DNA of 64,000 nt from Aralia elata (taxonomy: Eukaryota > Streptophyta > Magnoliopsida > Apiales > Araliaceae). A program made the translations under genes and the position numbers. The stretch covers positions 68,434,889 to 68,498,888 of the forward strand of contig CM068388.1 of the NCBI GenBank assembly GCA_034770075.1, given 5' to 3'. Shown piece after piece: positions 23,446-36,046 of the stretch; within the stretch, counting starts at the first letter, position 1, and each line of letters starts with the position of its first letter. Below the pieces are notes generated by a model that was not told the DNA's origin, searched no databases, and saw nothing but the letters and a program-made list of their open reading frames with translations.

Positions 23446-23806
23446 TGTAATGAATTGGATGAGTAGAGAGTGATTAGTCAGAGAAATTCAGAGGAAGGAA
23501 GTAAAAATTAGAGTTGAGAAATGAGAGCTAGAGAGAGATAGAGAGAACAAATAATAAAGAAAGAAAATCAGATGAATTTCATTTACTGCATGCTTACAAT
23601 CTAGATTGATTTCTATATATATACTCTAATTTCACTCACACCTCAGCAAATGAAAGGAGCTGAGCACATGCTCCCCTAACTAACATCAGCTCAAAATAGC
23701 AAAAATAAAAAAAAGATAATAATGACCCAAACATTAGAACTGAAAGGACTGAAATACCCTGTTACTACTGGCTTAGCTAACTTAATCAGCAACTGCATTC
23801 CTTACA
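23446..23806 (-). repeat. 3' LTR of element B (361 bp)
   Basis: The plus strand reads TGTAATGAATTGG to CATTCCTTACA and aligns with 60064-60436 throughout. Confidence 0.93.
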
Positions 23807-23817
23807 TTCCTCCCTCA
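23807..23817 (-). other. Polypurine tract of element B
   Basis: Reverse-strand TGAGGGAGGAA abuts the 3' LTR. Confidence 0.85.
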
Positions 23818-23874
23818 TTAAAGGTACCCTTGTCCTCAAGGGTGAAATTATGGGAACCTTTTGTGCAATTAATT

Positions 23875-24204
23875 TCAGTTTTCCCAAGTGGCTTCAGAGG
23901 GCAAAGTATTGGCCCATTGCACCAGAACTTCCACCTCAGCTGCATTATTTTGCTTGACCATTCTTCTATTAAGGATAACAATAGGCTCCACTAGAAATTC
24001 CCCTACTGAATGCATAAGAGGTAATATAGGTGAGACAGTACAGTGTATCACAATCTTCTTCTTGAGAAAAGAGACATGGAAAATAGGGTGGATCTTGGCA
24101 TACCCAGGTAATTGGAGTTTGTAAGCCACTGAACCAACCCTATCCTCGACCAAAAATGGCCCATAATATTTAGAAGTCATCTTTCCATGCTTGGACTGTG
24201 ACAT
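23875..24204 (-). pseudogene. pol: Integrase C-terminus with chromodomain, element B
   Basis: Residues 10-50 hold the GPY/F module (KYYGPFLVEDRVGSVAYKLQ, then HPIFHVSFLKK). Residues 70-109 are a chromodomain (EPIVILNRRMVKQNNAAEVE, VLVQWANTLPSEATWEN) with the W...ATWE core. In chromoviruses this targets integration to heterochromatin. The open frame ends at WEN, as is usual just before the 3' LTR. About 70 bp separate it from the polypurine tract. Confidence 0.9.
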
Positions 24205-25320
24205 TGAGGTTTACTTGTAAGGTCTGACTTTTAGGTAGACCATATCCCCAGGTACAAAGGACTTTTCTGTCCTATTGCTATCAGCATAATGCTTGATTCT
24301 GGACTGAGCTTCCACTAAATGTTGTTTCATCATTTGCAACAACTAAGATCTATCCTTACAAAATTGTCTAGTAGTGGTATCCGTGATCTGCCCAAACTGG
24401 TGGAAATTTAGGTGAGTGGGCTTATATCCATATAGCATCTCAAAAAGAGTAGCTTGAAGACCTGTGTGAAAGTGAGTATTATACCACCATTCAGCTAAGA
24501 CCAACCATGATGCCCATTTGTGAGGTTTCTGTGTGACCATATACCTGAGGTATCATTCCAGAACTTGGTTCACCCTTTTAGTTTGACCATCTGTTTGAGG
24601 GTGGTAGGTTGTACTCATTTGTAGTTTAGTTCCCACCATTTTAAATAGGGACGACCAGAAAAGGCTGATAAACACTTTATCTCTATCAGATACTATTGGG
24701 GAAGGTAATCCATGTAATATATAAATGTGGGTAATGAAATCCTGAGCCAATTGTGTAGCAATGGAGGGATGCTTTAATAGGATGAAGTGCCCATATTTGG
24801 TGAGTCTGTCCATCACCACCCAGATTACTGTCATTCCTTCTAAATTAGGTAAACCTTCTATGAAATCCATGGAAATGTCAGCCTAAGGAATTTTTGGAAT
24901 GGGCAAAGGTTGTAGTAGTCTTAGAGAAGCCACATTTTCATGTTTTTGCTGCTGGCATGTGTTACATTCTTTCACAAATAGAGTGAAATCATGCCTTAGA
25001 GTTGGCCACCATAAAAACTTGCTGATTCTCTCAAAAGTTCCCTTGATGCTTGAGTGCCCTCCAATGGGAGAACTATAGAATTCAGTCATAAATTTCTTCC
25101 TTAATTCAGAATCTGGACCTATTACCAGTTTGTCTTGAAACTTGAGTCTGCCATTATTGAAAAAGTAGCCAGGTAGAGTACTTGGGGTCAATTGCAGTTG
25201 GAGTATAATATCCTTCAACCCATCATCTTTCTCCCATGATTGAGCTATTTCCTGCACCCAAGTAGGAACCACTGAAATTATAGTGTTGCAATCCTCCACA
25301 TCATCTTGAGTGATGGTCAC
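24205..25320 (-). pseudogene. pol: Integrase core of element B
   Basis: The zinc-binding part (25320-24883) has GGHSSIKGTFERISKFLWWP and CNTCQQQK. The catalytic core has Asp in MDFIEGLP, Asp in IVSDRDKVF and Glu in RVNQVLE, the D,D-35-E set, plus TTYHPQTDGQTKRVN. Breaks are a stop between KIP and DISMDF (near 24880) and frame changes near 24550 and 24230. The KWASWLVLAEWWYNTHFHTG block confirms the Gypsy type. Confidence 0.9.
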
Positions 25321-25907
25321 ACAATGGCTCTAAGAAGTGGGTTCTCCTACCTTTCTAGATAAGCTATCAACTACAATATTTTATTTTCCCTTCTTGTATG
25401 ATATCTCATAGTCCATCGCCATTAGCTTAGTTATTCACTTTTGCTGATTTGTATTAGAAATCCTTTGATCCAATAAGTATTTTAAACTGTGGTGATCTGT
25501 TTTAATATAAACCTTATTTTCCAATAGGTAATGTCTCCATTTGTTGACTGCACAGACTACTGCCATTAATTCCTTCTCATATGTCGACCATCCCAAGTGT
25601 TGAGGAGCTATGACTTTACTTAGATAAGCTATAGGCCTCCCTTTTTTGCATTAACACTGCTCCAATACCAGAGTGGGATGCATCTGTTTCCAACATAAAG
25701 TTTTCATTAAAGTTAGGCATAACAAGAACTGGGGCCTGTGTCATGGCTTCCTTCAAGGCTTTGCAAGCCTCAGTATTCCATATGAACTTGTCCTTTTTTA
25801 ACAATTCAGTTAGAGGCTTACTGATGATACTATAATTCCTTATAAACCTCCTATAATATCCAGTTAGTCCCAGAAATCCTCTCAACTCCCTTATATTAAT
25901 TGGTAAG
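25321..25907 (-). pseudogene. pol: RNase H of element B
   Basis: It starts in the RT/RNase H connection (INIRELRGFLGLTGYYRRFI) and continues through NFMLETDASHSGIGAVLMQK, where the Asp of ETDAS is catalytic. From 25615 to 25330 the frame is broken, but reverse-strand sequence still resembles the DH(H/R)SLKYLL and LSR blocks. The upstream end is cut at 25907 by the Athila-type solo LTR. Confidence 0.85.
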
Positions 25908-26879
25908 TGTTTGCCTAAATCTATACTAGCAAAAATACGCAAGTATACGCAGTCCACAAGTAATATAATGATAAGAGAGTGTCGAACCCACAGAGAAAAT
26001 TATGCAATTTATAATAATAAAAATCAATTCTAAACTAACTCAATTAAAGTAAACAAAAGATCAATTGTGTATTGGTGTGAAAATTCTAATTAAACAAATT
26101 AAATAAATTACGAAAACAGATATTATTGGAAACTTAAGATTACAATTTCACTTATTGCTTCATTTAAATCCATATACTTCTTGTTAAATTATGAAAAATA
26201 CTTCAGATTGTTAATCAGGAACTCATCACTATCTAAGACCACTTCTCAGTGTATCCTAGACAAATCAACCCAATTCTACAAAGGTTAGAATTAAGTTGAA
26301 CACCCTAAATAACTAATTCACTATATCTCTATGTGAATTATAATTAAAAAGGATTTGAAGCTCAGGTTCCTTATCAGATTACATGCGGTGTGTAGGTATA
26401 TATCTCTATCCTAAACACAAATTATGAGTCCTAAACGTAAGTAGAAAACATAATCACATGCTATTATGATCAGATCTAAACCTATAATCCATCTCTCAAC
26501 TTCATATAGGTTATCACGGTAATTACTGGCCAGGTAATCAAACAATTAAACTCAAATCATAATAGACAATTTGAAAATAAATAACAATAATTAACCCGGA
26601 AGCATATTGATAAAAACTACACAATAAGATCCATTGCAATCTTAAAAGAAAATTAGTTCATAGCTAAACTGAAATTCATAATCCACAAATCAAATAGCAT
26701 TCAAAATTACAAACTAAGAGATAGAGAAGAAAAATAAAACTCTGAAAGTAGCCCCAGATCTCGCCTTAGCTCCTACAATTATTTCAATATGCTATCCAAC
26801 TTGCTTCAAGTCTCCAATTGATTACCAATCAAGAATAAGTCTCTTAATTCGTAGATAAATAAAACCCCTTAAAACTAGC

Positions 26880-26887
26880 TATTTATA
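26880..26887 (-). promoter_or_regulatory. TATA box of the Athila-type solo LTR
   Basis: Reverse-strand TATAAATA lies in CTATAAATAG, about 400 bp into the LTR. Confidence 0.6.
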
Positions 26888-26984
26888 GTACCTACTATTC
26901 GTCCAACATCACATAGAAAAGATAAGTTTGATTACAAATCAAATTCCAATCAAAAGTCAAACTTCAGCTCCTGGTCAACTGCCG

Positions 26985-27006
26985 ACCTAGCGCGGCTGCG
27001 CTAGGT
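26985..27006. other. Perfect GC-rich hairpin in the solo LTR
   Basis: ACCTAGCGC pairs perfectly with GCGCTAGGT across a four-base loop. It lies in an otherwise AT-rich LTR, inside a 140-bp island rich in GCGCG. Confidence 0.85.
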
Positions 27007-27290
27007 TCCTGCACAAGTCCGGCGCGCCCGCGCGGTCCTTCAGCCGAGCTTCAGTCTGACAACCAGCGCGCGTGCAGCTTTCCTTCATAGTAACGGCGTG
27101 GGCGCGCAGCACTTCAGCACTCCAAACTTTGGCTTCTTCAGTACTCCAATTTTCATTAACTTTGGTTCAAATGCAACATACCTACAAAAACACAAAAAAC
27201 GCATGAAAAGTAACTAAAACTCAAGGATTTCAACAATAATACAGTCAATTGGTATCCAATTCGTAGGTACGAAACCTACTCATCAGTAAG

Positions 27291-27970
27291 AGGCCAATTA
27301 GTCATGCAGTAGACCTTGTCCGAATCAGTGGAAACGCCCTCATGGGTGATTATATGGCTTAAATACTGCACTTGTTTTGTCCTAAAGACACACTTATTTT
27401 TTTGGCAAACAGGCAATGGTCTTGCAATAAATGTAGTGTTAGTCTCAAATGCTTCAAGTGATCCTCATAACTTTTACTGTAAACTAGTATATCATCAAAG
27501 AAAACTAGTACAAATTTTTTTAAGTATGGCTGGAATACCTCATTCATCAATGATTGGAAGGTGGCTGGAGCATTAGTGAACCCAAATGGCATCACTAGGA
27601 ACTCAAAGTGGCCATTGTGAGTCCTAAAAGCTGTTTTTGGTATGTCATCATTGTTGACTCTAATTTGATGATATCTAGACCTCAAATCCAATTTGGAAAA
27701 CCAACTAGAGCCATGAAGTTCATCAAGTAGTTCATTAATTGCTGGGATGGGAAATTTGTCCTTAGTTGTCATATTGTTCAGTGCCCTATAATCTATGCAC
27801 ATCCTCCAAGTACCATTATGCTTCTTGACTAGAAGAACTGGGAATGCATATGGGCTATTGCTAGGCTGAATGATCCCATTTTGCAGTATTTTTTTCACTA
27901 TATTTTCTATCTCTCCCTTCTTAACATAGGGGTACCTGTAGGGCCTGAGGTTAACTAGTTGACCACCCTC
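27291..27970 (-). pseudogene. pol: Reverse transcriptase of element B
   Basis: The frame contains GIIQPSNSPYAFPVLLVKKH, WRMCIDYRALNNMTTKDKFP, GSSWFSKLDLRSRYHQIRV, FLVMPFGFTNAPATFQSLMN and the catalytic LVFFDDILVYS (FFDD in place of the common YVDD). Upstream codons of a YVKKGEIENI type extend it to about 27970. After about 27400 the frame shifts into an ITHEGVST-like connection segment that is cut at 27290 by the solo LTR. Confidence 0.93.
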
Positions 27971-28423
27971 TTTTAGCCTTATATGATGATCCTAACTTCT
28001 GGTTGGTAGGAGACCATTTGGTTCTTGAAAAATCACAGAGAAATCTTACATCAATGTTTCCATCTGGGGACATTTTTCAATAATAGAATCAGCCTCATTC
28101 CCTTTATTACTACTTCCTTGGTCCCTTTCCGCAATCATAACTTCTTCTTCTCCCTAGTACATCCCAAATAAGTAGCCAAAGTACCCATGAGTTGCAGAGT
28201 TTAGCACCTTTTTGAACTCACCAGAACTCATGTATTGGATGGTTGGGGCCACTTGATCAGATTCTCCTTACAAGACAACAGTCATTCCTTCCTTTTCTAA
28301 GGTTAACTGCAAATTATGGACATCAAAAGTAACTAGATTAAAGAGCTTTAACCATTGGACCCCTAAAACTGCATCTATACCTCCTAAAGGCAATATCCTT
28401 AAATCTGTTTGAAATTCTTCTCC

Positions 28424-28654
28424 TTATATGGACCAAGTCAGCTCTGGGCAGTGTTGATGGCTAGAAACCTTGAATCCATCTACAACGGTCATAACGATGG
28501 CATTGGTCTCCTTTACTGTAGCCTTGATTCTTTTAGCTGCCTGGGGGTCTAGGAAGTTCTTGGTGCTACCACTATCCACCAATATCCTCAAAAATTTTCT
28601 ATGTGACATCCCCAAGAGCTTGACAGTATTGTTAGTGCTATGGCCAGAAAGAGC
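28424..28654 (-). pseudogene. pol: Protease of element B
   Basis: FLRILVDSGSTKNFLD carries the DSG aspartic-protease triad, followed by AAKRIKATVKETNAIVMTVV. The N-terminal side is cut at 28654 by C1 and resumes at 58957 with reverse-strand residues of a TLHGLSGHS type. The region 27971-28423 is the protease-RT connection, with several stops and no clear motif. Confidence 0.88.
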
Positions 28655-30438
28655 TGAAAGTAGTATGCACAGAAGCTAATCATATTTGATATGATGTAGC
28701 ATAAATTTTGTAATCTTATTCATTTATTAATAAAAGTATTAAATGCATTTTTTTACTTATCTACATGATGTTGTCATTTAATATGTGATAAACCCATAAT
28801 TTTAAGCAATACTTTTAGAATCATGATGATGATCATGCTAATGAGATCTAAATTCTTAGAAAGCTTAAAACTAAAATCGTTCCTAATCGATGGATTACTA
28901 AAAAGGGGATTAGTGAATCCGGATAGATTAGTACATACGTTGCTTGCTCTTAGGAAGAAGATGATTGATCTCATAATTATTTGTGTGGAGACACCAAAAC
29001 AAGTATGTAGGTGCTTATTGGAGAATAAGTTCACTGAACATGGCTCGCTAAGAAATACCTAATAGAGTTTTACTCGTCTGTCAATAGGAATTCCTCTAGT
29101 GATAGTAGTACAAGTGATTCTTGGACTTGAGATTATCATAGTATCTTGTGTATGATGAGTTATATTTTTGACATGTCCCTTAAGACCTTTAGGGTATATC
29201 AAAGGGTATGATTGGGTATAATAAGTTGTACATAGAGATAAGTCAACAAAGAATCTACCACATCTAGTAAAAGATGTGAATGCCTATGTGATTCGATAAA
29301 TGACAACTTAGTAGTCCTTGACCAAGGCAGAATGAAATTAGAAAGGAGTTTCTAATTTGCATTAATTAGAGTTGTGCATTTGGGAATCGAAATACATATA
29401 ATTAAATAAAATAAGACTTGACAGTAATTTCATGTCTTATATTTAATTGAGAAATTGTATGGTAGAAGGATTGAATTGTATGATAACTATTCACTGAAAG
29501 GTTCTTTTGTGATTAATATTGAAATCTATATTATTTGGAAAGTCGTTGATCGCTAAGGAGCTTACCCTTATTGTAAAATAAATATTATTTATTTAAATGA
29601 ATTAAATAGTTTAATTTATTTATTTAAATAAGATTAGAATTGTTTTAATTGATTTATTCACAACCGGTTTAATATGGAGAACCTAAAGGGTCACACCGCA
29701 AAAGAAAAATATTTATTTAAGAAGTAAATGACATAATTGTAATAATAAGTTAAGTGTATTTAATTTAGTCTATGCAGATAGAATAAATTAAATAGTTTAA
29801 TACTTATTATTTAATATTTTAGAAATATTAAATCTAAATTAATAAGATGAGTCTTATTATTATTATTACTATAACTATTATTTAATTCCTTATAGGGATT
29901 GAGAATTAATTAATAGAAGTACTCTCTCATGAATTCCTAATTGGATTAGGAGTATAATTAATTAAAGGAGTTTAATTAAAATAGAAACCCTAATCCTAAA
30001 TAGTTTAGGGAAATGATTTTCTTACATCTATAAATAAGATGAGTCTTAACATAGATTAGGGTTACACACTTTTGCATTAGAATTGTAGAGAATACTTACA
30101 ATTTCTATAAACACCCATCTTCTTGAACAAGTATTATTCCTTGGTGAATCACCTCTAAAGGCCAAATACTTGGGTGGCTAATGTTGATCAAAAGAAAGAA
30201 TTTAATCGGTGGAATTTAAGGAGAACACGAAGGAATTAGAGGTGAACTTATACCTGAGAAAACTAGAATTCTACAAGAGTATAATTTTTATTCTCCATCT
30301 CTTTCGTTTAATAAATAATTGTGCATAAAGAAAGATCATGGTGATGGTTTGTATAAAAATTTTAAAACCTGATTTTATCACGCTTTCGCTATATTTATGT
30401 AATTTGATTGCATGTTCGCGTATTATACAAACCTAACA
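28655..30438 (+). repeat. 5' LTR of C1 (1784 bp)
   Basis: It runs from TGAAAGTAGTATGCAC to ATACAAACCTAACA and aligns throughout with both LTRs of C3 and with the split solo LTR C2. Confidence 0.93.
30029..30036 (+). promoter_or_regulatory. TATA box of C1 5' LTR
   Basis: TATAAATA lies in CATCTATAAATAAGA, conserved in C2 (34973-34980) and both C3 LTRs (43595-43602, 51007-51014). Confidence 0.7.
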
Positions 30439-30439
30439 G

Positions 30440-30453
30440 TGGTATCAAGAGCC
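30440..30453 (+). other. Primer binding site of C1, with an extra A
   Basis: TGGTATCAAGAGCC is the initiator-Met match TGGTATCAGAGCC with one inserted A, which would weaken tRNA pairing. C3 has the uninterrupted form. Confidence 0.85.
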
Positions 30454-31371
30454 AAACTTTATACGAATTATTAATCATTTTGATTCCGTATATGTATGGG
30501 TATGTGTTTGGAATAATTTAGTGGGCATAATATGTTGTATAAAATCATGGGTTTTGAAACCAATTGCAGAAAATCGAGTTTTGGATGAAAAACTGATCAA
30601 ATTCGCGACTGCAAAAAAATTCAGGAACAGTTCTTGGAAGCCGGCGCCGCAACGCCACTGTGTAGATTTGAGATTTTTGATATTTTGTTTTTGCAATTTT
30701 TCAAGAATTAAAATAAAGCGTTATTTTATATGGATTTATAATTAAAATAAAGAGTTATTTTATACATGAAATTAGATTTCATGCAACTTTAAATTGTCCA
30801 TTAAATAATATAAATACATATATTGAATGGTTTTATTATTCATGAGATGAATGTTATTTATTGATGCATATAGAGATATGTATGATAATAAATAGGGATT
30901 GATTATGGACTATTGACCAATGTGTGATTGGATTTATTTTAGAGGATGCTTGAATGAATGAGTTTTTATAAATGGGGTCTACGTACCTCGTCTTCTCTAG
31001 TTTTTCTTGATGTAAATTCTATCTTCCTCCTATGTACTTCCCCTTGACTGCTGATCAAGGGTTCTATTTATTTTAAATAGTTTATGTAATAGGATTAGTT
31101 AGAATTATTTTGAAAAATTGGAGACAAAGGAACAATGAGCGCTTGAAGACCCGTTTGTAATGGAGCATGGGATTTAAATGTAATAGTTATATTTAAATTT
31201 AATTCTTGTGTTTGACCTTTTGATTCACTTGGTGGCTCTAGTGAACCGAACTAGAATAAAAGTCCATAATCAATTTGGGTAGAATATAGTATTCTATATG
31301 TGCATGCTTACTATTTATATATTATATATTATCCAACATGCTTCGCATGTTAAATAATATGACACGTATTT

Positions 31372-31438
<67 letters not shown>

Positions 31439-32069
31439 ATGCGCACTAAACAAGATGAGATAAATAATAACAAATCCCTCAAAGAAATTATATTAAGTCT
31501 TAAGCGTTCAAAGATATTTGGAATATCGAACGTCGCCTTCTAGCATGGTAAAACGGTAGAGTATTAAATATTTAATATGAGTTTGTTGTGTTACACAAGA
31601 AAAATATTAAATATTTAAGATGTTGCTTTATCACATTTGATACTTATTAAGGAATTGAACATTACTGTTTTGTTGTGTCACATAAGGACAACATTTTTCT
31701 CTTCACGTATATGGAAATGCTAGGTCGGACTTAACTTGGATAATTTTGATTCAAATGTGTCACACTTGATCAAAATAATCTAAGAGGCAAAATACAAGGA
31801 GTTACATAGTGATGTAATTGACAATAGTTGTCTACCTATTTATTTATATATCGTTTGTTGTGTCACACAAGGCTATATACATTTGAAATGAGATCCTTAT
31901 TCTCACTAGCAAATTTTTAATTAGATTTGCCGAACTATATACTGAGGGTAATATAATTTGATGAAAATAGTGGGAGATACCAATTTAAAATAAAGACCTA
32001 ATTTATTTTGGTAATTAATAAAATGAATATATGCTAAAATATTGTCTATTTCACATGCATAATTTAAAA
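30454..32069 (+). other. Long untranslated leader of C1
   Basis: About 1.6 kb lies between the primer site and the gag start with no plausible gene; C3 has the same arrangement (44039-45661). It holds three spaced TTGTGTNACACAA palindromes (31586-31598, 31673-31685, 31858-31870) and a long TA/TG microsatellite. Short frames at 30475-30745 are chance. Confidence 0.7.
31375..31438 (+). repeat. Expanded (TA)n(TG)n microsatellite in C1 leader
   Basis: The TA and TG runs total about 60 bp; the same place in C3 (about 45016-45030) is only about 15 bp. Confidence 0.9.
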
Positions 32070-32870
32070 ATGTCAAACTCACTATCACTGCATAGCATAC
32101 TTGATTCTAATAAACTGACCAGACCGAATTATACGGACTGATTAAGGACTGCTGAAAAGATTTCTTATGTCCTAAATTCGCCCGTCCCTACAAATGTTGC
32201 AGAAACAACCTTTGAGGAAGAGATTGCTACTTTCAGAAAGTGGCAAGATGAAGCAATCTTGGCTCAATGCATCATGCTCGCATCCATGAGTAACGAGCTT
32301 CAGCGTCAGCATGAAACTATGGATGCTCCTACTATATTGCTGCACCTCAAGGAATTGTATGGTAAGCAAAGTAAAACTGCTAGATATCAGATATCTAAGG
32401 AGCTCTTCCGATCTTGGATGACCGATGGCACTACTGTTGAGACTCATGTCCTACAGATGATCAATCTGATTGAACAACTTGGACAGCTGGGGTTCGTAAT
32501 GGATGGGGAGTTAAGTCAAGATTTGATCTTGCAGTCACTCCTAGACACATTCTCACAATTTATTATGAATTTTCACATGAATAAGTTGGACGTCAACTTG
32601 CCTGAGTTACTTAACATATTGAAAACTGTTAAAGGTCACTTCTCATCCAACAAGAATCAAGTCTTACTAGTGGATGATTCTTCCAAGAAAAGGAAGAGGT
32701 CCAAGGTATCTTCTGAAAAAAAGAAAAAGAAGAAGGCTAAGGGAAAGTAAAAGGAAAGGATAATAAGAAAGCTGATCTAGATAGCAAAGGAATTTGCTAC
32801 CATTGCAATAAGTCGGGTCACTAGAAGAGGAGCTACAAGAATTATCTTGCAGATCAAAAGCAGAAGAAGC
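32070..32870 (+). pseudogene. gag: Gag of C1
   Basis: It starts MSNSLSL at about 32070. A TGA (TGG in C3) and a deletion of about 23 bp near 32140-32155 break the N-terminus. The long open part (to 32750) has PTILLHLKELYGKQSKTARY, LIEQLGQLGFVMDGELSQDL, LPELLNILKTVKGHFSSNKN and a basic tail. The CCHC knuckle follows in another frame near 32795-32840 as CYHCNKSGH, then TAG (32822-32824) where Trp is expected, and Tyr in place of the last Cys. The same two defects are in C3. Confidence 0.88.
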
Positions 32871-32899
32871 TTGGAGAAGCTTCGACTTTCGATCTAGGT

Positions 32900-33615
32900 T
32901 TGTTCATGATTGAAATTAATTTTTCTGAAAGTCAAAATTCTACTTGGGTATTAGATACCGGCTGTGGTTCTCACATATGTAACAATATGCAGGGACTAAG
33001 CAGAAGTAGAAAACTGAACAAGGATGAAGTCGTCCTACGAATGGAAAATGGAGCAAAGATTGCTGCATTGGTTGTAGAAGCTTATTGTTTAGCACTACCT
33101 GCGAACAAGTCTATTAGTTTAAATAATTGTTATTATTTTTCAACAGTCATTAGAAATATTATTTCAATTGCTATATTGGATATGGATGGTTTTGATATTA
33201 TAATAAAGAACAACAGTTGTTCTATTTATAATAAAAATGTTTTATATGGTGTTGACAATTTACTGAATGGACTTTACATACTTGACTTGCATGGAAATAT
33301 ACTTCAAATTGAACAAACTAAGAAAAGAAAAAGAGATAATGTTAATTATACATTTATGTGGCACTGTAGAATCGGTCATATCAATGAAACAAGATTAACC
33401 AAATTGCATAAAGATGGACTTTTAGAGCTATCTGATTACGAATCATATCCAATTTGTGAATCTTATCTCATGGGTAAGATGACTAAATCTCCTTTTAGTG
33501 AAAAAGGAGAAAAAGTTACAGAGTTATTAGCGTTGGTACACACAAACGTATGTGGACCTATAACAACGAATGCACGAGGAGGGTATTATTATTTTATTAC
33601 TTTCACTGGTGATCA
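32900..33615 (+). pseudogene. pol: Protease and N-terminal integrase of C1
   Basis: STWVLDTGCGSHICNN carries the DTG protease triad, followed by NNCYYFSTVIRNIISIAILD. The pre-integrase zinc region has MWHCRIGHINETRLTKLHKD, but its CX2C pair is damaged (ICESYLMGKM). The catalytic core begins with LALVHTNVCGPIT, where the first catalytic Asp is Asn (D in C3). It is cut at 33615 by C2 within the residues matching IDDHSRFGYV of C3. Confidence 0.9.
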
Positions 33616-34972
33616 TGAAAGTAGCATGCACACAAGCCAATCATATTTGATATGATGTATCATATACTTTGTAATTTTATTCGGTTATTAAAGGCATTTT
33701 ACTTTATCTACATTGTGTTGTTATAATAAATGTGATAAACCCATAGTTTTGAGCAATGCCTTTAGAATCATGATGGTGATCATGCTAATGATATCTAAAT
33801 TCTAGATAGCTCACAAACTAAAATCGTTCCTAATCGTTGGATTACTAAAAAGGAGATTAGTGAATCCGGATAGATTAGTACATACGTTGCTTGCTCTTAG
33901 GAAGAGGATGATTGATCTCATAATCATTTATGTGGAGACACTAAAGTAAGTATGTAGATGCTTATTGGAGAATAAGTTCACTGAATGTGGCTTGCTAAGG
34001 AATACCTAAAGGAGTTTTACTCGCCTATCAATAGGAAATCCTTTAGTGATAGTAGTACAAGTGATTCTTGGACTTGAGATCATCATAATATCTTGTGTAT
34101 GATGAGTTATACTTTGACATGTCCCTTAAGACCTTTAGGGTATATCAAAAGGTATGATTGGGTATAATGAGTTGTACACGGAGATAGGTGAATGATCAAC
34201 AAAAAATCTATCACATCTAGTAAAAGATGTGAATGCCTATGTGATTCGATAAATGACAACGCAGTAGTCCTTGGCCAAGGCAGAATGAAATTAGAAAGGA
34301 GTTTCTAATTTACATTATTTAGAGTTGTGCATTTTGGAATCGAAATACATATAAATAAAATAAGACTTGACAGTAATTCTATATTTTATATTTAATTGGG
34401 ACATTGTATGGTAGAAGGATTGAATTGTACGGTAACTATTCACTGAAAGGTTCTTTTGTGATTAATGTTGAAATCTATATTATCTAGAAAGTCGTTGATC
34501 TCTAAGGGGGCTTACCCTTATTGTAGAATAAATGTTATTTATTTAAATGAATTAAATAGTTTAATTTATTTATTTAAATAAGATTAGAATTGTTCTAATT
34601 GATTTATTCACAACCGGTTTAATATGGAGAACCTAAAAGGTCACACCGTAAAAGAAAAATATTTATTTAAGAAGTAAACGACATAATTGTAATAATAAGT
34701 TAAGTGTATTTAATTTAATCTATGGAGATAGAATAAATTAAATAGTTTAATATTTATTATTTAATATTTTGGAAATATTAAATATAAATTAATAAGAGGA
34801 GTCTTATTATTACTATTACTATTATTTAATTCCTAATAGGGATTGAGAATTAATTAATAGAAGTACTCTCTCATGGATTCCTAATTAGATTAGGAGGTTG
34901 ATTTAATTAAATGAGTTTAATTACAATAGAAACATAATCCTAAATAGTTTAGGGAAGGGTTTTTCTTGCATC

Positions 34973-34980
34973 TATAAATA
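34973..34980 (+). promoter_or_regulatory. TATA box of C2
   Basis: TATAAATA at the position conserved across C-family LTRs. Confidence 0.65.
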
Positions 34981-35954
34981 AGAGAAGTCTTATCATAGAT
35001 TGAGGTTACACACTTTTGCATTAGAATTGTGGAGAGTACTTACAATTTCTATAGAGATAGAAACTAGAGTTTTGTCAACACCCGTTTTCTTGAATGATAA
35101 GTATAAAATATGTTATGTTTTTATCTCTTCTAGTCTTTTATACATATTTGGCACCTAAATGTACTCACTATTTTAATATTTTGATTTAGGTTACAAATGG
35201 AGCTATTAAATGAAAAATGAGTTATTTCCACATTTTTAGATTGTTTTGAAATCAATCCGTCCACTTGAGGCTCCATTTTGTCCTTCGTCCAACCAATATC
35301 TCTCAAAGCTCAAACAAGGAAAGTTCTAAATATATTTCTTAGCTTTCTGGATCATCTTGAAACGCCTAAATCAGAGCTCAGGTGAGAGAGTTATGACCAA
35401 TTTTCTAATAGTCGTTGAAGCTGAATATTTCAGGAAATTATCCGATTGGACAGATTGACCTCTGGAGCTTCGTTTGTGATTTCGATGGTGTTAAAGTTTC
35501 CAAATGAGAATGTGTTCTTTTGAAGATTTTATTAGACTTCTAAAGCTTTCTAAAATGGTATGGTGAGCAAAAATTCGAGTTCATTTGGGCATCCAAACAT
35601 TGCTTTTTAGACAGCTGATCCGAATCCCACATGGACTGGATTCCTGTTCGGACCAGTTGGAGTATTTGGGCCATAACTTGAGCTTCCCAACTCCAAATCA
35701 GGTGATTCAAAAGCCCAAATTCATTAGAAACTCCAGGTCTACAATTGTTATTCTTTGTCCAAGGTCCAATTCGGTGTTTTACAAATTTAAAATTGGCTTA
35801 CAAGGTACTGATCAGTTTAGTTGCAATATTTGGACTTTTAGCACATCACATGTGCACGTTTTTTGGTGGCTTCTTCCTTGGTTAGCTGATGCACATGAAT
35901 AAATTGGGTGTTTAATCATGACTTATGTTGATGGATTAGCACACCATGAGTTCT

Positions 35955-35962
35955 TATAAATA
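35955..35962 (+). promoter_or_regulatory. TATA box of D 5' LTR
   Basis: TATAAATA; matched at 54434-54441 in the 3' LTR. Confidence 0.65.
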
Positions 35963-36046
35963 TCAAGTGAAGCTAGGCTTGTATTTTGCTAATTCACACA
36001 TTAATTCACCCACCATTCTCCATATTCTCCAAATTCTAGTGTAATT

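Larger units (their letters stand above)
25908..27285 (-). mobile_element. Athila-type solo LTR inside element B pol
   Basis: Plus-strand TGTTTGCCTAAATC to ACCTACTCATCA is bounded by a perfect GTAAG duplication (25903-25907 and 27286-27290). On the reverse strand it begins TGATGAGTAGGTTTCGTACC and near its end carries CTCTGTGGGTTCGAC, the counterpart of CTCTGTGGGATCGAC near the end of element D's LTR. This places it among Athila-like Gypsy LTRs. It has no coding. It splits B between the RT thumb and RNase H. A GC-rich island lies at 26975-27120. Confidence 0.9.
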
